A DNA stretch of 64,000 nucleotides from Pseudomonadota bacterium. Its GTDB lineage: Bacteria; Myxococcota_A; Polyangia; Polyangiales; Polyangiaceae. The notes below the pieces were generated by a model, which saw nothing but the letters and a program-made list of their open reading frames with translations, made no database searches and was not told the origin of the DNA. The stretch covers positions 1 to 64,000 of the forward strand of contig JAFAER010000058.1 in the NCBI GenBank assembly GCA_023423895.1, given 5' to 3'. Each line of letters starts with the position of its first letter. Within the stretch, counting starts at the first letter, position 1. The translations under genes were made by a program, and so were the position numbers. Positions 9,909 to 21,160 of the stretch are shown here, piece after piece.

Positions 9909-11756
9909 ATGAGGAAATGGGGCTCTCTCGTCGGGACCCTCGCTTGCGCAGTTGGCTTGCTCGTGACGGCGCCTGCCCGTGGGCAAAAGCCGACGTCCCA
10001 GGCGACCGAATATTCGCCGTACGAGCGGGAGGCGATTCGCGACGCCCTGAAGGCGAAGGGCCTCGAGATCGACCCGGCGCCCGAGAACAAGACGATCGGG
10101 AAGATCGAGCTCGTACGTCTCGAGGTGCTCGAGCCGCGCGATCCCGGGCCGGAGCTGCTGAAGAAGGTGCCGATCGTCTCGCCGGTGGGCCGCTACGTGA
10201 AGAAGCGGCATCTCAACTGGCTTCACGCGCTCTCGAAGGAATACATCATCCTGCGCGAGCTGCTCCTCCGCGAAGGGGACTCGTACGTCCAGGTCCTCAT
10301 CGACGAGACGGCGCGCAACATGCGGGCGCGCATGCCGCTGCAGGTGTCGCTCGTCGTCATCGTGCCGGTGAAGTCGACCGAGAAGGGAGAAGAGGGGAAG
10401 GTCGACCTGCTGGTCATCACGAAGGACATCTGGAGTCTCCGGCTCTCCTTCGACATCGCGGTCACGCCGGGCGGCCTCGAGAACTTCATCCTGGTGCCGC
10501 AAGAGACGAACTTCCTCGGCTTGCATCACACGGCGCAGACGCGTTTCCAGATGCAGCCCGAGACCTTCACGTTCGGGGTCGGCTACAAGATCCCGCGCTT
10601 CGGTTACTCGTGGATCGGCGCCGGTGCCAGCGCGGCGATCTTCGTCAATCGGCGCCGGCTCGAGCCCGAAGGATCGAGCATCGGGCTCAGCGCAGGACAA
10701 GCTCTCTACTCGACGCGGACCGAGTGGGCTTGGGATGCGGACGTCGGATACACGGTCGGCGTCGCGCGTCGCTATTCGAACGCGCAGGTGTTCCTCTTCG
10801 ACTCGCGGCGCACGCGAGAGCGCGACTTCATCCCGTTCGAATACAAGAGCCGCTCGTTCACGGCGTCGGCGGGGCTCACGCGATCGTTCGGCTGGGGGTT
10901 CAAGAACAACTTCTCGCTCACCGCGAACGCGTCTCTCGCGGAGTACGACACGTTCGACCTCTCCGCCTTCGACCCTGCCGCCGCAGAAGACTTCCGCCGC
11001 CGGGCGCTTCCGACGAGCGAGTCGCGCGTTTATCCGGCGATCGGATGGCGGACGTTCACGACGAATTTCCTCCGTACGCTCGACGTCAACACGCTCGCTC
11101 TGCAAGAGGACTTCCGCCTCGGTCACGACGTCTCGGCCACGGTCTATCCCGTCGTGCGCGCGCTGGGGTCGTCGCGCGATCTCATCGGTGTGAGCGCAAA
11201 GGCAGGTTACGCGGTCGCGTTCGGCGACGGTCTCGCCGGCGCGAGCGTGACGACGTTCGCCGAAGCTCAGGACGGCATCGTCACCGACGGCTCGATCGGC
11301 GGCTCCTTCGGTGCGGTGACGCCGCGCATCTTCGGATGGGGCCGCATCGTGATGAACGCGTCGTTCAACAACCGCTACAAGAACTACCTCAATGCCCGGA
11401 CGTTCATCGGCGGAGAGGATCGCCTTCGCGGCTACCCGACGGCGTTCTTCTTCGGCAAGGACACCGTCTTCTACAATCTCGAGTACCGGTCGCGTGCGAT
11501 CGAGATCCTGAAGGCGCAGATCGGCGGCGTCGCCTTCTTCGATGCGGCCGACGCGGCCAACGGCTTCGACATGCTCCATGCGAAGCAGTCCGTGGGCGTC
11601 GGCGTCCGCGCCCTCTTCCCGCAGGTGAACCGCAACGTCCTCCGGATCGACGTCGCCTTCCCGCTGAAGCGAGGGCCTTTCCCGGAGACGGGTAGCCCCG
11701 TGCCCGTCGACCCCTTCGGCTTCTACTTCTCGTTCGACCAGGCGTTCAGCCCCTGA
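9909..11756 (+). CDS. Omp85/BamA-like outer-membrane beta-barrel protein
   Basis: A 615-residue outer-membrane protein. From the ATG at 9909 (a GTG at 9897 is an alternative) it has a signal peptide ending TAPARGQ. About 200 residues follow that contain a POTRA-like piece (KKRHLNWLHALSKEYI, then LREGDSYVQVLIDETARNMR). The rest alternates like a beta-barrel, with the D15-type ending: FIGGEDRLRGYP (like the conserved GG-x-LRGY of this fold), FYNLEYRSRAIEI, FFDAADA and a final YFSFDQAFSP. It resembles Omp85/TamA-type assembly or translocation factors, but with too few POTRA repeats to be the main BamA. Its substrate is unknown. Confidence 0.75.
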   Translation: MRKWGSLVGTLACAVGLLVTAPARGQKPTSQATEYSPYEREAIRDALKAKGLEIDPAPENKTIGKIELVRLEVLEPRDPGPELLKKVPIVSPVGRYVKKRHLNWLHALSKEYIILRELLLREGDSYVQVLIDETARNMRARMPLQVSLVVIVPVKSTEKGEEGKVDLLVITKDIWSLRLSFDIAVTPGGLENFILVPQETNFLGLHHTAQTRFQMQPETFTFGVGYKIPRFGYSWIGAGASAAIFVNRRRLEPEGSSIGLSAGQALYSTRTEWAWDADVGYTVGVARRYSNAQVFLFDSRRTRERDFIPFEYKSRSFTASAGLTRSFGWGFKNNFSLTANASLAEYDTFDLSAFDPAAAEDFRRRALPTSESRVYPAIGWRTFTTNFLRTLDVNTLALQEDFRLGHDVSATVYPVVRALGSSRDLIGVSAKAGYAVAFGDGLAGASVTTFAEAQDGIVTDGSIGGSFGAVTPRIFGWGRIVMNASFNNRYKNYLNARTFIGGEDRLRGYPTAFFFGKDTVFYNLEYRSRAIEILKAQIGGVAFFDAADAANGFDMLHAKQSVGVGVRALFPQVNRNVLRIDVAFPLKRGPFPETGSPVPVDPFGFYFSFDQAFSP

Positions 11757-11775
11757 GCCAGAGCCCTGAGCCTCC

Positions 11776-11796
11776 TGGAGCCTGGAGCCTGGAGCC
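11776..11796 (-). repeat. 7-bp tandem repeat (TGGAGCC x3)
   Basis: Three exact copies of TGGAGCC, the reverse complement of the AGGCTCC/GGCTCCA unit at 7573-7600, begin 20 bp after the stop of the Omp85-like gene. It is non-coding. Confidence 0.65.
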
Positions 11797-11882
11797 TGAC
11801 CGCTCCTGAACCTCCGTGCCGCACGTGCCGCAGCTCGGCGTTTCGAAGGCCCCGTTCGTCCTTTCGTGATGGTCGTCACTCG

Positions 11883-12746
11883 ATGGACCCCCTATCGTCA
11901 GGCACGGTGACCCTGTTCTCGAACGACGGGCGCAAGCCCCTGCGCAGCGGCGACGGCCGTGTGCTGCTCCGTAGACGCGCGCTGCTCGTCGCGACATCAC
12001 TCGACGAGGGCGGAGGCGTCGCGTTGCGTCGTGCGCACGTCCTCTCGGAAGTCTTCTCGGCGCGACTGCACGTCGTGCACGTGCCGCCGAGCTCGGCGCA
12101 GCTCGTCGTCCACGAACGGGCGGCGCAGGACGAGGTCCTCCGGTGGGCTGCGGAGGAGGCGGGCATCGTCCTCGCCCGACACACCATCGAGATCGACATC
12201 GGCGATCCGGCGACTGCGATCGCGCGTGCGGCCAAGCGCACCGACGCGCAGCTCGTCGTCGTCGGGGCTCCGTCCGCAGGGGACGCCGACGCGATCGCGA
12301 CGGTGGCGTCCCTTGCAGGCAGGCTCCCGCCGTCCTCGGGGCTGCTCGTCGCGCACCCTCCGAGGACCGCCGGTGAGCTCGTCGCGGCCACGGATCTCCG
12401 GGATGCGCAATTTCCGGTCGTGAAGACCGCCGCGCACCTCGCGGATGCGCTCGCGGCGCGCGTGACCGTGGTGCACAATCTCGAAAGCGAGGGACCCGTG
12501 CTCGCGCTCGCGCTCGAGAACATCGCCGACCGGCTGCAGGAGCTCGAGCGTCTTGCAAACGAGCTCGATCGAGTCCACGCGGGCCGCGTCTCGACGACCC
12601 GCACGACCGCGGAGGCGATCGCGGATGTCGCCCGCTCGCGCGACGCCGACATCGCGGTCGTGGGTGTCCGCCGCGGTCATGGCCGGACGCTTCTTTCACT
12701 GCTCGGCACGGCGACTTGTTCCGTGCTGGCGATTCCGCTTTCCTGA
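11883..12746 (+). CDS. Universal stress protein, tandem domains
   Basis: A 287-residue cytoplasmic protein with two UspA-like domains. The first (about residues 20-150) begins RRALLVATSLDEGGGVALRR and has the VVVGAPS strand. The second (about 160-287) begins AATDLRDAQFPVVKTAAHLA and ends IAVVGVRRGHGRTLLSLLGT, where GxxGHGRxxxxxLGT resembles the ATP-binding signature. Such proteins bind ATP and support survival under stress; the exact role is unknown. The start ATG at 11883 lies 127 bp after the previous stop. The beta-lactamase-like gene follows after 26 bp, so the two may be co-transcribed. Confidence 0.8.
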   Translation: MDPLSSGTVTLFSNDGRKPLRSGDGRVLLRRRALLVATSLDEGGGVALRRAHVLSEVFSARLHVVHVPPSSAQLVVHERAAQDEVLRWAAEEAGIVLARHTIEIDIGDPATAIARAAKRTDAQLVVVGAPSAGDADAIATVASLAGRLPPSSGLLVAHPPRTAGELVAATDLRDAQFPVVKTAAHLADALAARVTVVHNLESEGPVLALALENIADRLQELERLANELDRVHAGRVSTTRTTAEAIADVARSRDADIAVVGVRRGHGRTLLSLLGTATCSVLAIPLS

Positions 12747-12772
12747 ACCGGTCGCTTTCGAGGGAGCTGAGG

Positions 12773-13999
12773 ATGAAGCACAACGACATCCGCGTCTTTC
12801 TCGTCGCCGCCGCGCTCGCGACGGCGTGTGGTGGTCCCATCCGAAGCACGCCCGCCGCGGCGGCGCCGGAGGAGCTCGCACCGCCGGTGCCGACGCCCCT
12901 TCCAGCTCCAGCGGGGGCAGGGTCGCTGGAGAGTCGACTACGCAAGAGCGCGACGCTTTCGCCGATCCTCGACGAAGCGGCACGGTACCGCTTTCAGGTC
13001 CTCGTGAGCGTCCCGTCGCCCGACGGCTCGGGATGGCTCGAGCGGGAGGGCTTCCGCGTCGACGCGGAATACTTCTATCCCGCGAGCGCGATCAAGCTGT
13101 GCTCCGCGGTTGCCGGGCTCGTGGCGCTCACCGAGCTGCGGGACGCGAAGGGCCCCCAGGTCGACGTGACGGCGACGCTTGCCGTCGACAGCCCCTCGCG
13201 GCGTCGCGGCGGGATCAGCATCGCAAACCTCGTCCAGGGCGCACTCGTGATGTCCGACAACGACGCAAGCAACGACCTGTTCGACCTCGCCGGTCACGAC
13301 GGCCTGCACGAGCAGATGTGGCGGATGGGGCTCTCGAGCGTCCGCATGCGTCATCGCCTCGGAACGCTGTCGCCGACCGACGACGTCCGCGTGACGCCGC
13401 GGTTGGATCTCGCGATGTCCGGCGAGACCGTGGTGGTCGCTGCGCGCGAGGGAACCGTCGCGCTCGGAAGAAACGACCTGGCGGGTGTCCAGGTCGGCGA
13501 CAGCTACTTCTCGCGCGGAAAGCTCGTCAACGAGCCGATGTCGTTCGAGGACAAGAATCGGGTGTCGCTCTCGGATCTCCAGGAGCTCCTCATCGGCATC
13601 ATGCGTCCGGACCTCCGCACCTCGGGCGGACCGCGTCTCGGACCGCAGGAGCGCGCGCTCCTCGTCGATGCGTTGACCACGCTGCCGAGCTCGCGCGGGG
13701 CGAAGCCGGCCGTCGACCGCGAGCACAAGCCGTTCCTCGCGGGGATCGAGCGCGTCGTCCCGCGCGGGAGTCTGACGCTCGCGAGCAAGAGCGGACGGGC
13801 CTACGGCTTCCTCGTCGAGAACGCGTACGTGCTCGATGCGCGCACGGGCCGCTCGTTCTTCTTGACCGCGGCGATGTACGCGAACGCCAACGGCCGACTC
13901 AACGACGACCTCTATCAGTACAGCGAGCTCGCGTTCCCCGTCTTCGCGGAGCTCGGCGAGATCGTCGCGCGCACGGTGCTGGGCACGTCGTCACTCTGA
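12773..13999 (+). CDS. Class A beta-lactamase-like serine hydrolase, lipoprotein
   Basis: A 408-residue exported protein with a lipobox (LATAC, Cys19) and a Pro/Ala linker, then a penicillin-binding/beta-lactamase fold. All three active-site motifs are visible: S-x-x-K (Ser105-Lys108 in FYPASAIKL), SDN (MSDNDASND) and KSG (ASKSGRAYGF). This arrangement fits the class A-like beta-lactamase2 family. True class A enzymes are about 290 residues and have an omega-loop Glu that I could not place, so it may be a peptidase or esterase. The ATG at 12773 is preceded by an AGGGAGCTGAGG purine run. It follows the universal stress gene closely. Confidence 0.75.
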   Translation: MKHNDIRVFLVAAALATACGGPIRSTPAAAAPEELAPPVPTPLPAPAGAGSLESRLRKSATLSPILDEAARYRFQVLVSVPSPDGSGWLEREGFRVDAEYFYPASAIKLCSAVAGLVALTELRDAKGPQVDVTATLAVDSPSRRRGGISIANLVQGALVMSDNDASNDLFDLAGHDGLHEQMWRMGLSSVRMRHRLGTLSPTDDVRVTPRLDLAMSGETVVVAAREGTVALGRNDLAGVQVGDSYFSRGKLVNEPMSFEDKNRVSLSDLQELLIGIMRPDLRTSGGPRLGPQERALLVDALTTLPSSRGAKPAVDREHKPFLAGIERVVPRGSLTLASKSGRAYGFLVENAYVLDARTGRSFFLTAAMYANANGRLNDDLYQYSELAFPVFAELGEIVARTVLGTSSL

Positions 14000-14018
14000 C
14001 GAGACGGCGGACAAACGA

Positions 14019-14053
14019 CGACGCCGCCCGAGCGAATGGCTCGGACGGCGTCG
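14019..14053. terminator. Bidirectional terminator hairpin
   Basis: CGACGCCGCCCGAGC (14019-14033) pairs with GCTCGGACGGCGTCG (14039-14053) with one mismatch and a 5-base loop. It lies between the convergent beta-lactamase-like gene and lon, and can serve both. Confidence 0.75.
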
Positions 14054-14092
14054 CGTGTGTCTCCGTCGTCGCGTCGCGGCGCGCTCGGCCCG

Positions 14093-16489
<2,397 letters not shown>

Positions 16490-16791
16490 CTGAAAGGTTC
16501 TCCTGGGTTCTTCGGGCCTCGAAGCGGCGCCGCATCCGTCGGTTCGGCCAGCGCGTACCTCGTAACTTTGAGCAGTGAATGAAAACTAACTTTGTTCACG
16601 AGTACGTCAACGCCCCGACCCGAACTTCTTCGTGGCAACACGGCACAACCGAAGACGTCGGAACGCGAGTGTTCGTCGCGGCATCGCATTGGATGCGCGC
16701 AGATCGCCGAGTGAGGATGCAAGAGGCTGCGGGCGTCGTGCTCCGCGCTTCGTGCGCGATTCCGTCACGCCCGCGCTGAATCGCGTCGCGG
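16490..16791. other. lon upstream region
   Basis: 302 bp between the lon start and the TetR stop (both leftward), with no supportable gene. It contains the lon ribosome-binding site (AGGAGA on the minus strand) and the TAACTTTG direct repeats. The lon promoter is probably in the A+T-richer part around 16560-16600, but I cannot fix -35/-10 boxes. Confidence 0.5.
16563..16594. repeat. 8-bp direct repeats upstream of lon
   Basis: TAACTTTG occurs at 16563-16570 and 16587-16594, 24 bp apart, about 75-105 bp upstream of the lon start, in A+T-rich DNA. It could be an operator pair; it is not a CIRCE element. Confidence 0.35.
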
Positions 16792-17457
16792 TCAGCGCGC
16801 GCGACGCGTCTTCGTCGTGCGCCCGGTCGTCTTCGACCCTCGCGCACGAGCCGAAGCATGCGCGTCTCCCGCGCGTGATTCGACGAGGAGCCCGTGCAGC
16901 AAGAGCTGGCAGAGGTCAGCCGACGCGCGCGTGGCGTCGTCGTCCGAGCCGAAGATGTGCGGAGGGGCGAGGCTCACGAACGCCCGCTGGATCAGCGCGG
17001 CGATAGTCGCGGGATCCCCGGGCGTGAACACCCCGGTGCGCTGGCCTTCACGCACGAGCGATTGGAAGAGCTGGTGCTCCTGCTCTTTGAAGTGCTGGTG
17101 CGCGACGCGTACGCCCTCGGTCTTGCAGTGCACGAGCTCGCACGCGTGCTGGCCCTTCCGCCTCAGCTCGAGGAAGCACCGTGTGCGGGCCTCCATCACG
17201 ACCGCGAAACGTTTCGCGGGATCCGTGCACGCGTCGCTCGCCGCGCGCATCGACGCGAGCACGCCGACGTGCGTCGAGAGCGAGAGCTCTTGCACGATGG
17301 CTTCCTTCGAGTCGAACTCCAGGTAGACGGTACCCACGCCGACGCGTGCCTCGCGGGCGACGTCCGCGATCGTCGTCTTGCCGTGACCGTAGTGCTCGAA
17401 CAGGCGCGTCGCAGCGCTGAGGATCGCGCTGCGGCGGTCGGAGGAGGACGTCGTCAT
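16792..17457 (-). CDS. TetR-family transcriptional regulator
   Basis: A 221-residue regulator. The N-terminal 55 residues form the TetR helix-turn-helix: RSAILSAATRLFEHYGHGKT, TIADVAREARVGVGTVYLEF, DSKEAIVQEL. The variable C-terminal ligand domain has an unusual CysHis pair (HACELVHCKTEG). The last 20 residues are basic. It lies between lon and a lipoprotein gene, all leftward. Its target could be its own promoter (the 80 bp before 17457) or the neighbouring lipoprotein; the ligand is unknown. Confidence 0.9.
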   Translation of the reverse strand: MTTSSSDRRSAILSAATRLFEHYGHGKTTIADVAREARVGVGTVYLEFDSKEAIVQELSLSTHVGVLASMRAASDACTDPAKRFAVVMEARTRCFLELRRKGQHACELVHCKTEGVRVAHQHFKEQEHQLFQSLVREGQRTGVFTPGDPATIAALIQRAFVSLAPPHIFGSDDDATRASADLCQLLLHGLLVESRAGDAHASARARGSKTTGRTTKTRRAR

Positions 17458-17537
17458 GGCTCGCCGGGGAGCCTAGCATGAACCGATCGAGAGATGGTTC
17501 ACGCCTCATCGTTCCGAGTCGCAGCGGTCGCGCGTCG

Positions 17538-18077
17538 TCAGGACCCGCCGCAGAGGCGCGTGGGCGGATCGGTCGTCACGCGTACGAACGTCCCCGCCGC
17601 GTACTTCGGCAAGATGTCGTGCACGACGATGGTGTCGTCCTCTTTCGTGTCGATCGCGCCGCGCTGCGTCTTCGACGAGCTGTCGAGCCCAGCGATGCTC
17701 AAGCGCCACGACTCTCCGTCCGCGATCACTTTGCCGTAGAGGCAGTCGTACGCGCTCGAGTCCGCGCAACGGTACGCGCCCTGAGCCACCTCGAAGTACG
17801 GCTTGGTGCAACGTCGAGCGATCGCCGTGCCGTCGCTGCGCAGCTCGAGGGCGAGGTGATCGACGGTTTGCGTCGACTGTTTTCCTCCAGGCAAACCTTC
17901 GAGGTGGACGAGATCCCACGCGCCGTACGGAGTCCCAGGAGCAGGCGCTGCCGTCGACAGCGTCGTCTTCGGAGCTCCCGTACCTCCAGGCCCTTCATCC
18001 TCCTGCTGGATGGCGCCGCCGCAGGCGACGAGGGTACTGCACGATACAGCGACCGTCAGGCAGATCCTCCGCAGCAT
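17538..18077 (-). CDS. Lipoprotein of unknown function
   Basis: A 179-residue exported protein. From the ATG at 18077 (a GTG at 18101 would add eight residues) the signal MLRRICLTVAVSC... ends STLVAC, a good lipobox. A Gly/Pro/Thr linker leads to a beta-rich domain of about 120 residues with three or four Cys (RRCTK, YRCADS, YDCLYG, RLCGGS) that may form disulphides, and repeated small beta strands (VDHLALELRSDGTAIA). It looks like a lipocalin-like lipid-anchored domain, but that is a guess. It precedes the TetR gene. Confidence 0.75.
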   Translation of the reverse strand: MLRRICLTVAVSCSTLVACGGAIQQEDEGPGGTGAPKTTLSTAAPAPGTPYGAWDLVHLEGLPGGKQSTQTVDHLALELRSDGTAIARRCTKPYFEVAQGAYRCADSSAYDCLYGKVIADGESWRLSIAGLDSSSKTQRGAIDTKEDDTIVVHDILPKYAAGTFVRVTTDPPTRLCGGS

Positions 18078-18489
18078 TCCCGTTATCGAAGCAAGGGGCA
18101 CGCCGCGGTGGCAAGCGATTTCCGGCTCACCCCGACACGCAGGCGCGTGGGGGCCATCTCGTGGCCCTGGCCGCTCCTCTTGGCGCTTTTACGTACGCGG
18201 GGCGCTCGTCGTCGAGCGTGCTTCCGTCATCGTGCGCCTACTTGCCGACACATGCTCCTGGAACGCAATTGACGGCTCGAGGCGACAGAACGTGCGAACG
18301 TTGACGCTCCGAGCCGTCGGGCCCCGCGCATCGATGCAGCGGGTGCGATGTCTCGATGTCACGCATGTCCCGCATGTCTGGATGGGGCGACAAAAGGCAA
18401 TCGCGCGCTCGATCCTGAGACCGAACGCGCGATGCGGGGCGTGCTCCTCGCGCAATGGGGCGCGCGAGCGTCTCCGCCGTCAGCGAGGA
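18078..18489. other. Intergenic region with paired 9-mer repeat
   Basis: About 410 bp with no supportable gene, between two leftward lipoprotein genes. It contains the tandem-like words at 18346-18379 described separately. It probably holds the promoter of the lipoprotein gene at 18077. Confidence 0.45.
18346..18379. repeat. Tandem CG(C)ATGTC words
   Basis: Four consecutive 8-9-mers: CGATGTCT, CGATGTCA, CGCATGTCC, CGCATGTCT. The core ACGCATGTCCCGCATGTC (18361-18378) recurs, with three C-for-T changes, at 62138-62155. Confidence 0.45.
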
Positions 18490-18936
18490 CTACTGACCGA
18501 CCTTCGGAGCGCAGACGCCCATCATGCACTGGTTGCCCGCGGCGCAGTCGACCGGACCCACGCACGGGAACGCGCACTTCTGGAACTGCACGTTGCAGCG
18601 ATGGAGGCCGCACGCGCCGTCGTTCTGGCAGGGAAGGGCCAGCGGTCCCGGCGTGGCCATCGTCTCCGTCGTCGCCGGCGCGGCCGTCGGAGCAGGCTGC
18701 GGATAGGGCTGCTGCTGGGGGTACGGCTGCTGCTGGGGGTAGGGCTGCTGCTGCGGGTAGCCGGTCTGCGCCGGATACTGCTGCGGAGGGTAATACCCTC
18801 CCTGCTGCTGCGGGTACGCCGACGGGGCAGTGGCCGGCGGGTTGTCACTTCCTCCACAGGCGGCGAGAGAGGCTGCGAGCACGGTGGTGGTCACGAGCAC
18901 GCAAGCGGAGGTGAGCAGCATCATCGAGCGTCGCAT
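18490..18936 (-). CDS. Lipoprotein with PYPQQQ repeats and Cys-rich end
   Basis: A 148-residue exported protein. The ATG at 18936 has a strong ribosome-binding site (AAGGAGG, 8 bases away). The signal ends LAASLAAC (lipobox). The middle is a disordered Gln/Pro/Tyr tract with PYPQQQ repeated three times, coded by an 18-bp tandem repeat at 18703-18756. The C-terminal 45 residues have six Cys (LPCQNDGACGLHRCN, KCAFPCVG, DCAAGNQC, GVCAPK), a disulphide-rich module resembling EGF-like or Dickkopf-type folds of myxobacterial surface proteins. Function unknown. Confidence 0.8.
   Translation of the reverse strand: MRRSMMLLTSACVLVTTTVLAASLAACGGSDNPPATAPSAYPQQQGGYYPPQQYPAQTGYPQQQPYPQQQPYPQQQPYPQPAPTAAPATTETMATPGPLALPCQNDGACGLHRCNVQFQKCAFPCVGPVDCAAGNQCMMGVCAPKVGQ
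18703..18756 (-). repeat. 18-bp coding tandem repeat (PYPQQQ)
   Basis: Three 18-bp units at 18703-18720, 18721-18738 and 18739-18756 differ at only a few bases. They code for six residues each in the lipoprotein. Confidence 0.8.
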
Positions 18937-19075
18937 TGAAAGAGCCTCCTTGAAGGGCCGCACAATCGGCGGCGCCGAGGCCGCGACACTACCACGAGAT
19001 GCGGGGGGGTGAGCGCTCGTGACGATCACGGCCGGGCGGGTGATGCTCGGACCGCATCGAAGCGGCGCGACGCGC

Positions 19076-20476
19076 TCAGGCTCGAGGGCGGCGGCTGTCG
19101 CCGGGGAGGGCGATCTCGCTCGTTGGCTCGTCGTCGTCGTCGAAGTTGTACTTCGGCTGGACATGCGTCGACATCGGCCGCTTCACGCCGTGGACGAGGT
19201 CCCATCCCATGTCGCCCGGCTCCGCGCGCGGAGGCGCCCACGCCGGCTCGTCACCGGAAAGCTGGAGACCCGGGATCTCGATCTCGGCGACCCCGCTGGT
19301 GCTCATGCTGCCTTCGAAGAGCGGCGGCGCTCCGACGCCCGAAAGTGTCGCCGCGGGCGGACGCATCGGCGGCAGATGTGCGGGCACCCCGAAGAGCGCG
19401 CGCGCATCCGGCGGAGAGGACACTGGAGCCGCCGGAGCCGACGCGATGACAGCCGGAGCGAGGTCGTGCGTGAGCATGCCGCTCCCGTCCGCCCGTGCGT
19501 CCATCCGTCCAGGCGTGGTCGCCACCACTTGAATGGGGGTGACGAGGACCGGTGAGCTCGACGTGGACGGCGCGCTGCTCTTCGGCGTGACGGGGAGGGG
19601 CGGTGGCTTCGATGGCTCCGCTGGCTTCGACACGGGCTTCGAGTGCTGCCGGAGCGGCATCGAGGGCTCCGGCTTTGCTGCGGGCGCGCTTCGCGCCTCG
19701 GTGGCGACAGGGCGTTCGGAGATCGGCCTCGGGGCATCGGAGACGCGCCGTTCGGCCGGCTCGTCCACGAGGCCGATCTGACGCGCGAGCGCGTCGAGCG
19801 CGGAGGTGAGCGCCTCGTTGGCGGTCTTGGAGAGGACGGTCTCCCAGCCCAGCGCCGACACGAGCCCCGTCGGCGATGCGTCTCCGCTCTCGTGAACGGC
19901 GCGGATCCACGCGCTCACCTGATCTTTCGAGAGCGCAGCGCAGACCACGTCCGTGCCATCGAGCTTCTGGGACCCGAGCTTCAAGTGGTCGAAGAACCAG
20001 CGCTCGTCGAAGAGCGACAGCTCGCGCGCGACGGCGAGCGCCTTGCGTACCGCGACGACGGGGACGGGCGCGGGAGGGGTGCCGCGCCAGAACCTCCACC
20101 AGTCTTCGAGAGGCACCCAGTCGACGAGGACCTGCGGGGTCACGCTCGCCTCGACGATCGTCGCGTCGATGTCGCCCGCAGCGAGCGCATCGGTCACCGT
20201 GATGCGAACCTTCTCGTCGTCGTCGCGGAGCGCGGACTTCTTCCCGCGGATCCCCCAGTTCGAGAGGAGATCCGCGCGGACCTCCTTCGGCATGTGGACG
20301 AAGAGACGATCGCGCGTTCCGTCGTTGTCCTGCGGTAAGAAATGGCCGAGGAACGCCTTCGCGTCGCGCGTGCGGCCCTCCTCGGTACGGCGGAACGCTT
20401 CGAGCGCGAGACACAGCTTGGTGACCGGACGACCGCGGGCGTTCTTCGGAGTGACCACCGACGATGAAGGTATCAC
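19076..20476 (-). CDS. Hypothetical protein with ordered N-half and Pro-rich C-half
   Basis: A 466-residue protein of no family I recognise. The start is a GTG at 20476 (VIPSSSVVTP). The first 240 residues are ordered and look like an alpha/beta domain (FLGHFLPQDNDGTRDRLFVH, ADLLSNWGIRGKKSAL, WVPLEDWWRFWRG, WFFDHLKLGSQKL), and contain many Trp. The rest is a Pro/Ser/Lys linker with short acidic patches. It ends with an acidic tail (NFDDDDEPTSEIALPGDSR). No signal or membrane segment is seen. It is leftward and solitary, with 120 bp to the next gene. Confidence 0.65.
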   Translation of the reverse strand: MIPSSSVVTPKNARGRPVTKLCLALEAFRRTEEGRTRDAKAFLGHFLPQDNDGTRDRLFVHMPKEVRADLLSNWGIRGKKSALRDDDEKVRITVTDALAAGDIDATIVEASVTPQVLVDWVPLEDWWRFWRGTPPAPVPVVAVRKALAVARELSLFDERWFFDHLKLGSQKLDGTDVVCAALSKDQVSAWIRAVHESGDASPTGLVSALGWETVLSKTANEALTSALDALARQIGLVDEPAERRVSDAPRPISERPVATEARSAPAAKPEPSMPLRQHSKPVSKPAEPSKPPPLPVTPKSSAPSTSSSPVLVTPIQVVATTPGRMDARADGSGMLTHDLAPAVIASAPAAPVSSPPDARALFGVPAHLPPMRPPAATLSGVGAPPLFEGSMSTSGVAEIEIPGLQLSGDEPAWAPPRAEPGDMGWDLVHGVKRPMSTHVQPKYNFDDDDEPTSEIALPGDSRRPRA

Positions 20477-20596
20477 CGGACCGCGCCCGCTCTCGCGCGG
20501 TCTAGCGTCCGAGGCTGCAAATTAAGGTTGCCTCCGGCAATGAAGACGCGGGCTTGCGGCGTCCGGCACCACGAAAAACGATGGGCGAGTCCCGTG

Positions 20597-21160
20597 TCAG
20601 GACGGACGGCGACGCCGGGCCAAGCGGAGGACGGCGACGTCGATCGCGTAGAACACGAGCGCGCTCGCCACGAGCAGGAGCCCGACGAAGGCGAGATGGG
20701 ACGAGAAGTAACGTTCCCATCCGTCGTGGACGCGGAACGCCAGGTTGACGTTCGCGCGCGGTGAGCTCGATAGGCGGGTGACGAGGAGCAGGACGGCGCT
20801 TGCAGCGGTCGCGGCGAGCCAAGCGCGGGGCGGCCAACCGAGCTTGCGGAGCGCGACGACGCCGATGATGGGCGCCACGAGATGAACGAAGACGGAGGTC
20901 GGGATGAGACCTGCGCCCGTCGCGAGATCGAGGAGCCAGATCGGCGTGCCGAACGAGAGCCAGAGCACCGCGATGGCGCAGAGCACGCGAGCCCCGAGGA
21001 GACACCCGATCGCGAGGAGCGGGACCGCGACGTTGCACGCCCAGAGCAGATCGTGCGGGGTCCCCCGAAGGACGTGGTTGCCGCCGTGGAGCGCCCAGCA
21101 ACAGAGCGCCGCCACGCCATGCAACGGCAACGGAGCTCGGCGAGACGCCTCCACGGTCAC
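20597..21160 (-). CDS. Multi-pass membrane protein, unknown
   Basis: A 187-residue integral membrane protein with about five hydrophobic segments (VAALCCWALHGG, VAVPLLAIGCLLGARVLC, VFVHLVAPIIGVVALRKL, WLAATAASAVLLLVT, LAFVGLLLVASALVFYAI) and an Arg-rich tail. The start GTG at 21160 overlaps the stop of the preceding gene by 4 bp (GTGA), so the two are translationally coupled. Function unknown. Confidence 0.75.
   Translation of the reverse strand: MTVEASRRAPLPLHGVAALCCWALHGGNHVLRGTPHDLLWACNVAVPLLAIGCLLGARVLCAIAVLWLSFGTPIWLLDLATGAGLIPTSVFVHLVAPIIGVVALRKLGWPPRAWLAATAASAVLLLVTRLSSSPRANVNLAFRVHDGWERYFSSHLAFVGLLLVASALVFYAIDVAVLRLARRRRPS

Noticed and set aside
9393..11879. Leftward open frame of 828 codons opposite the Omp85-like gene
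   Set aside because: Antisense artefact of a GC-rich beta-barrel gene.
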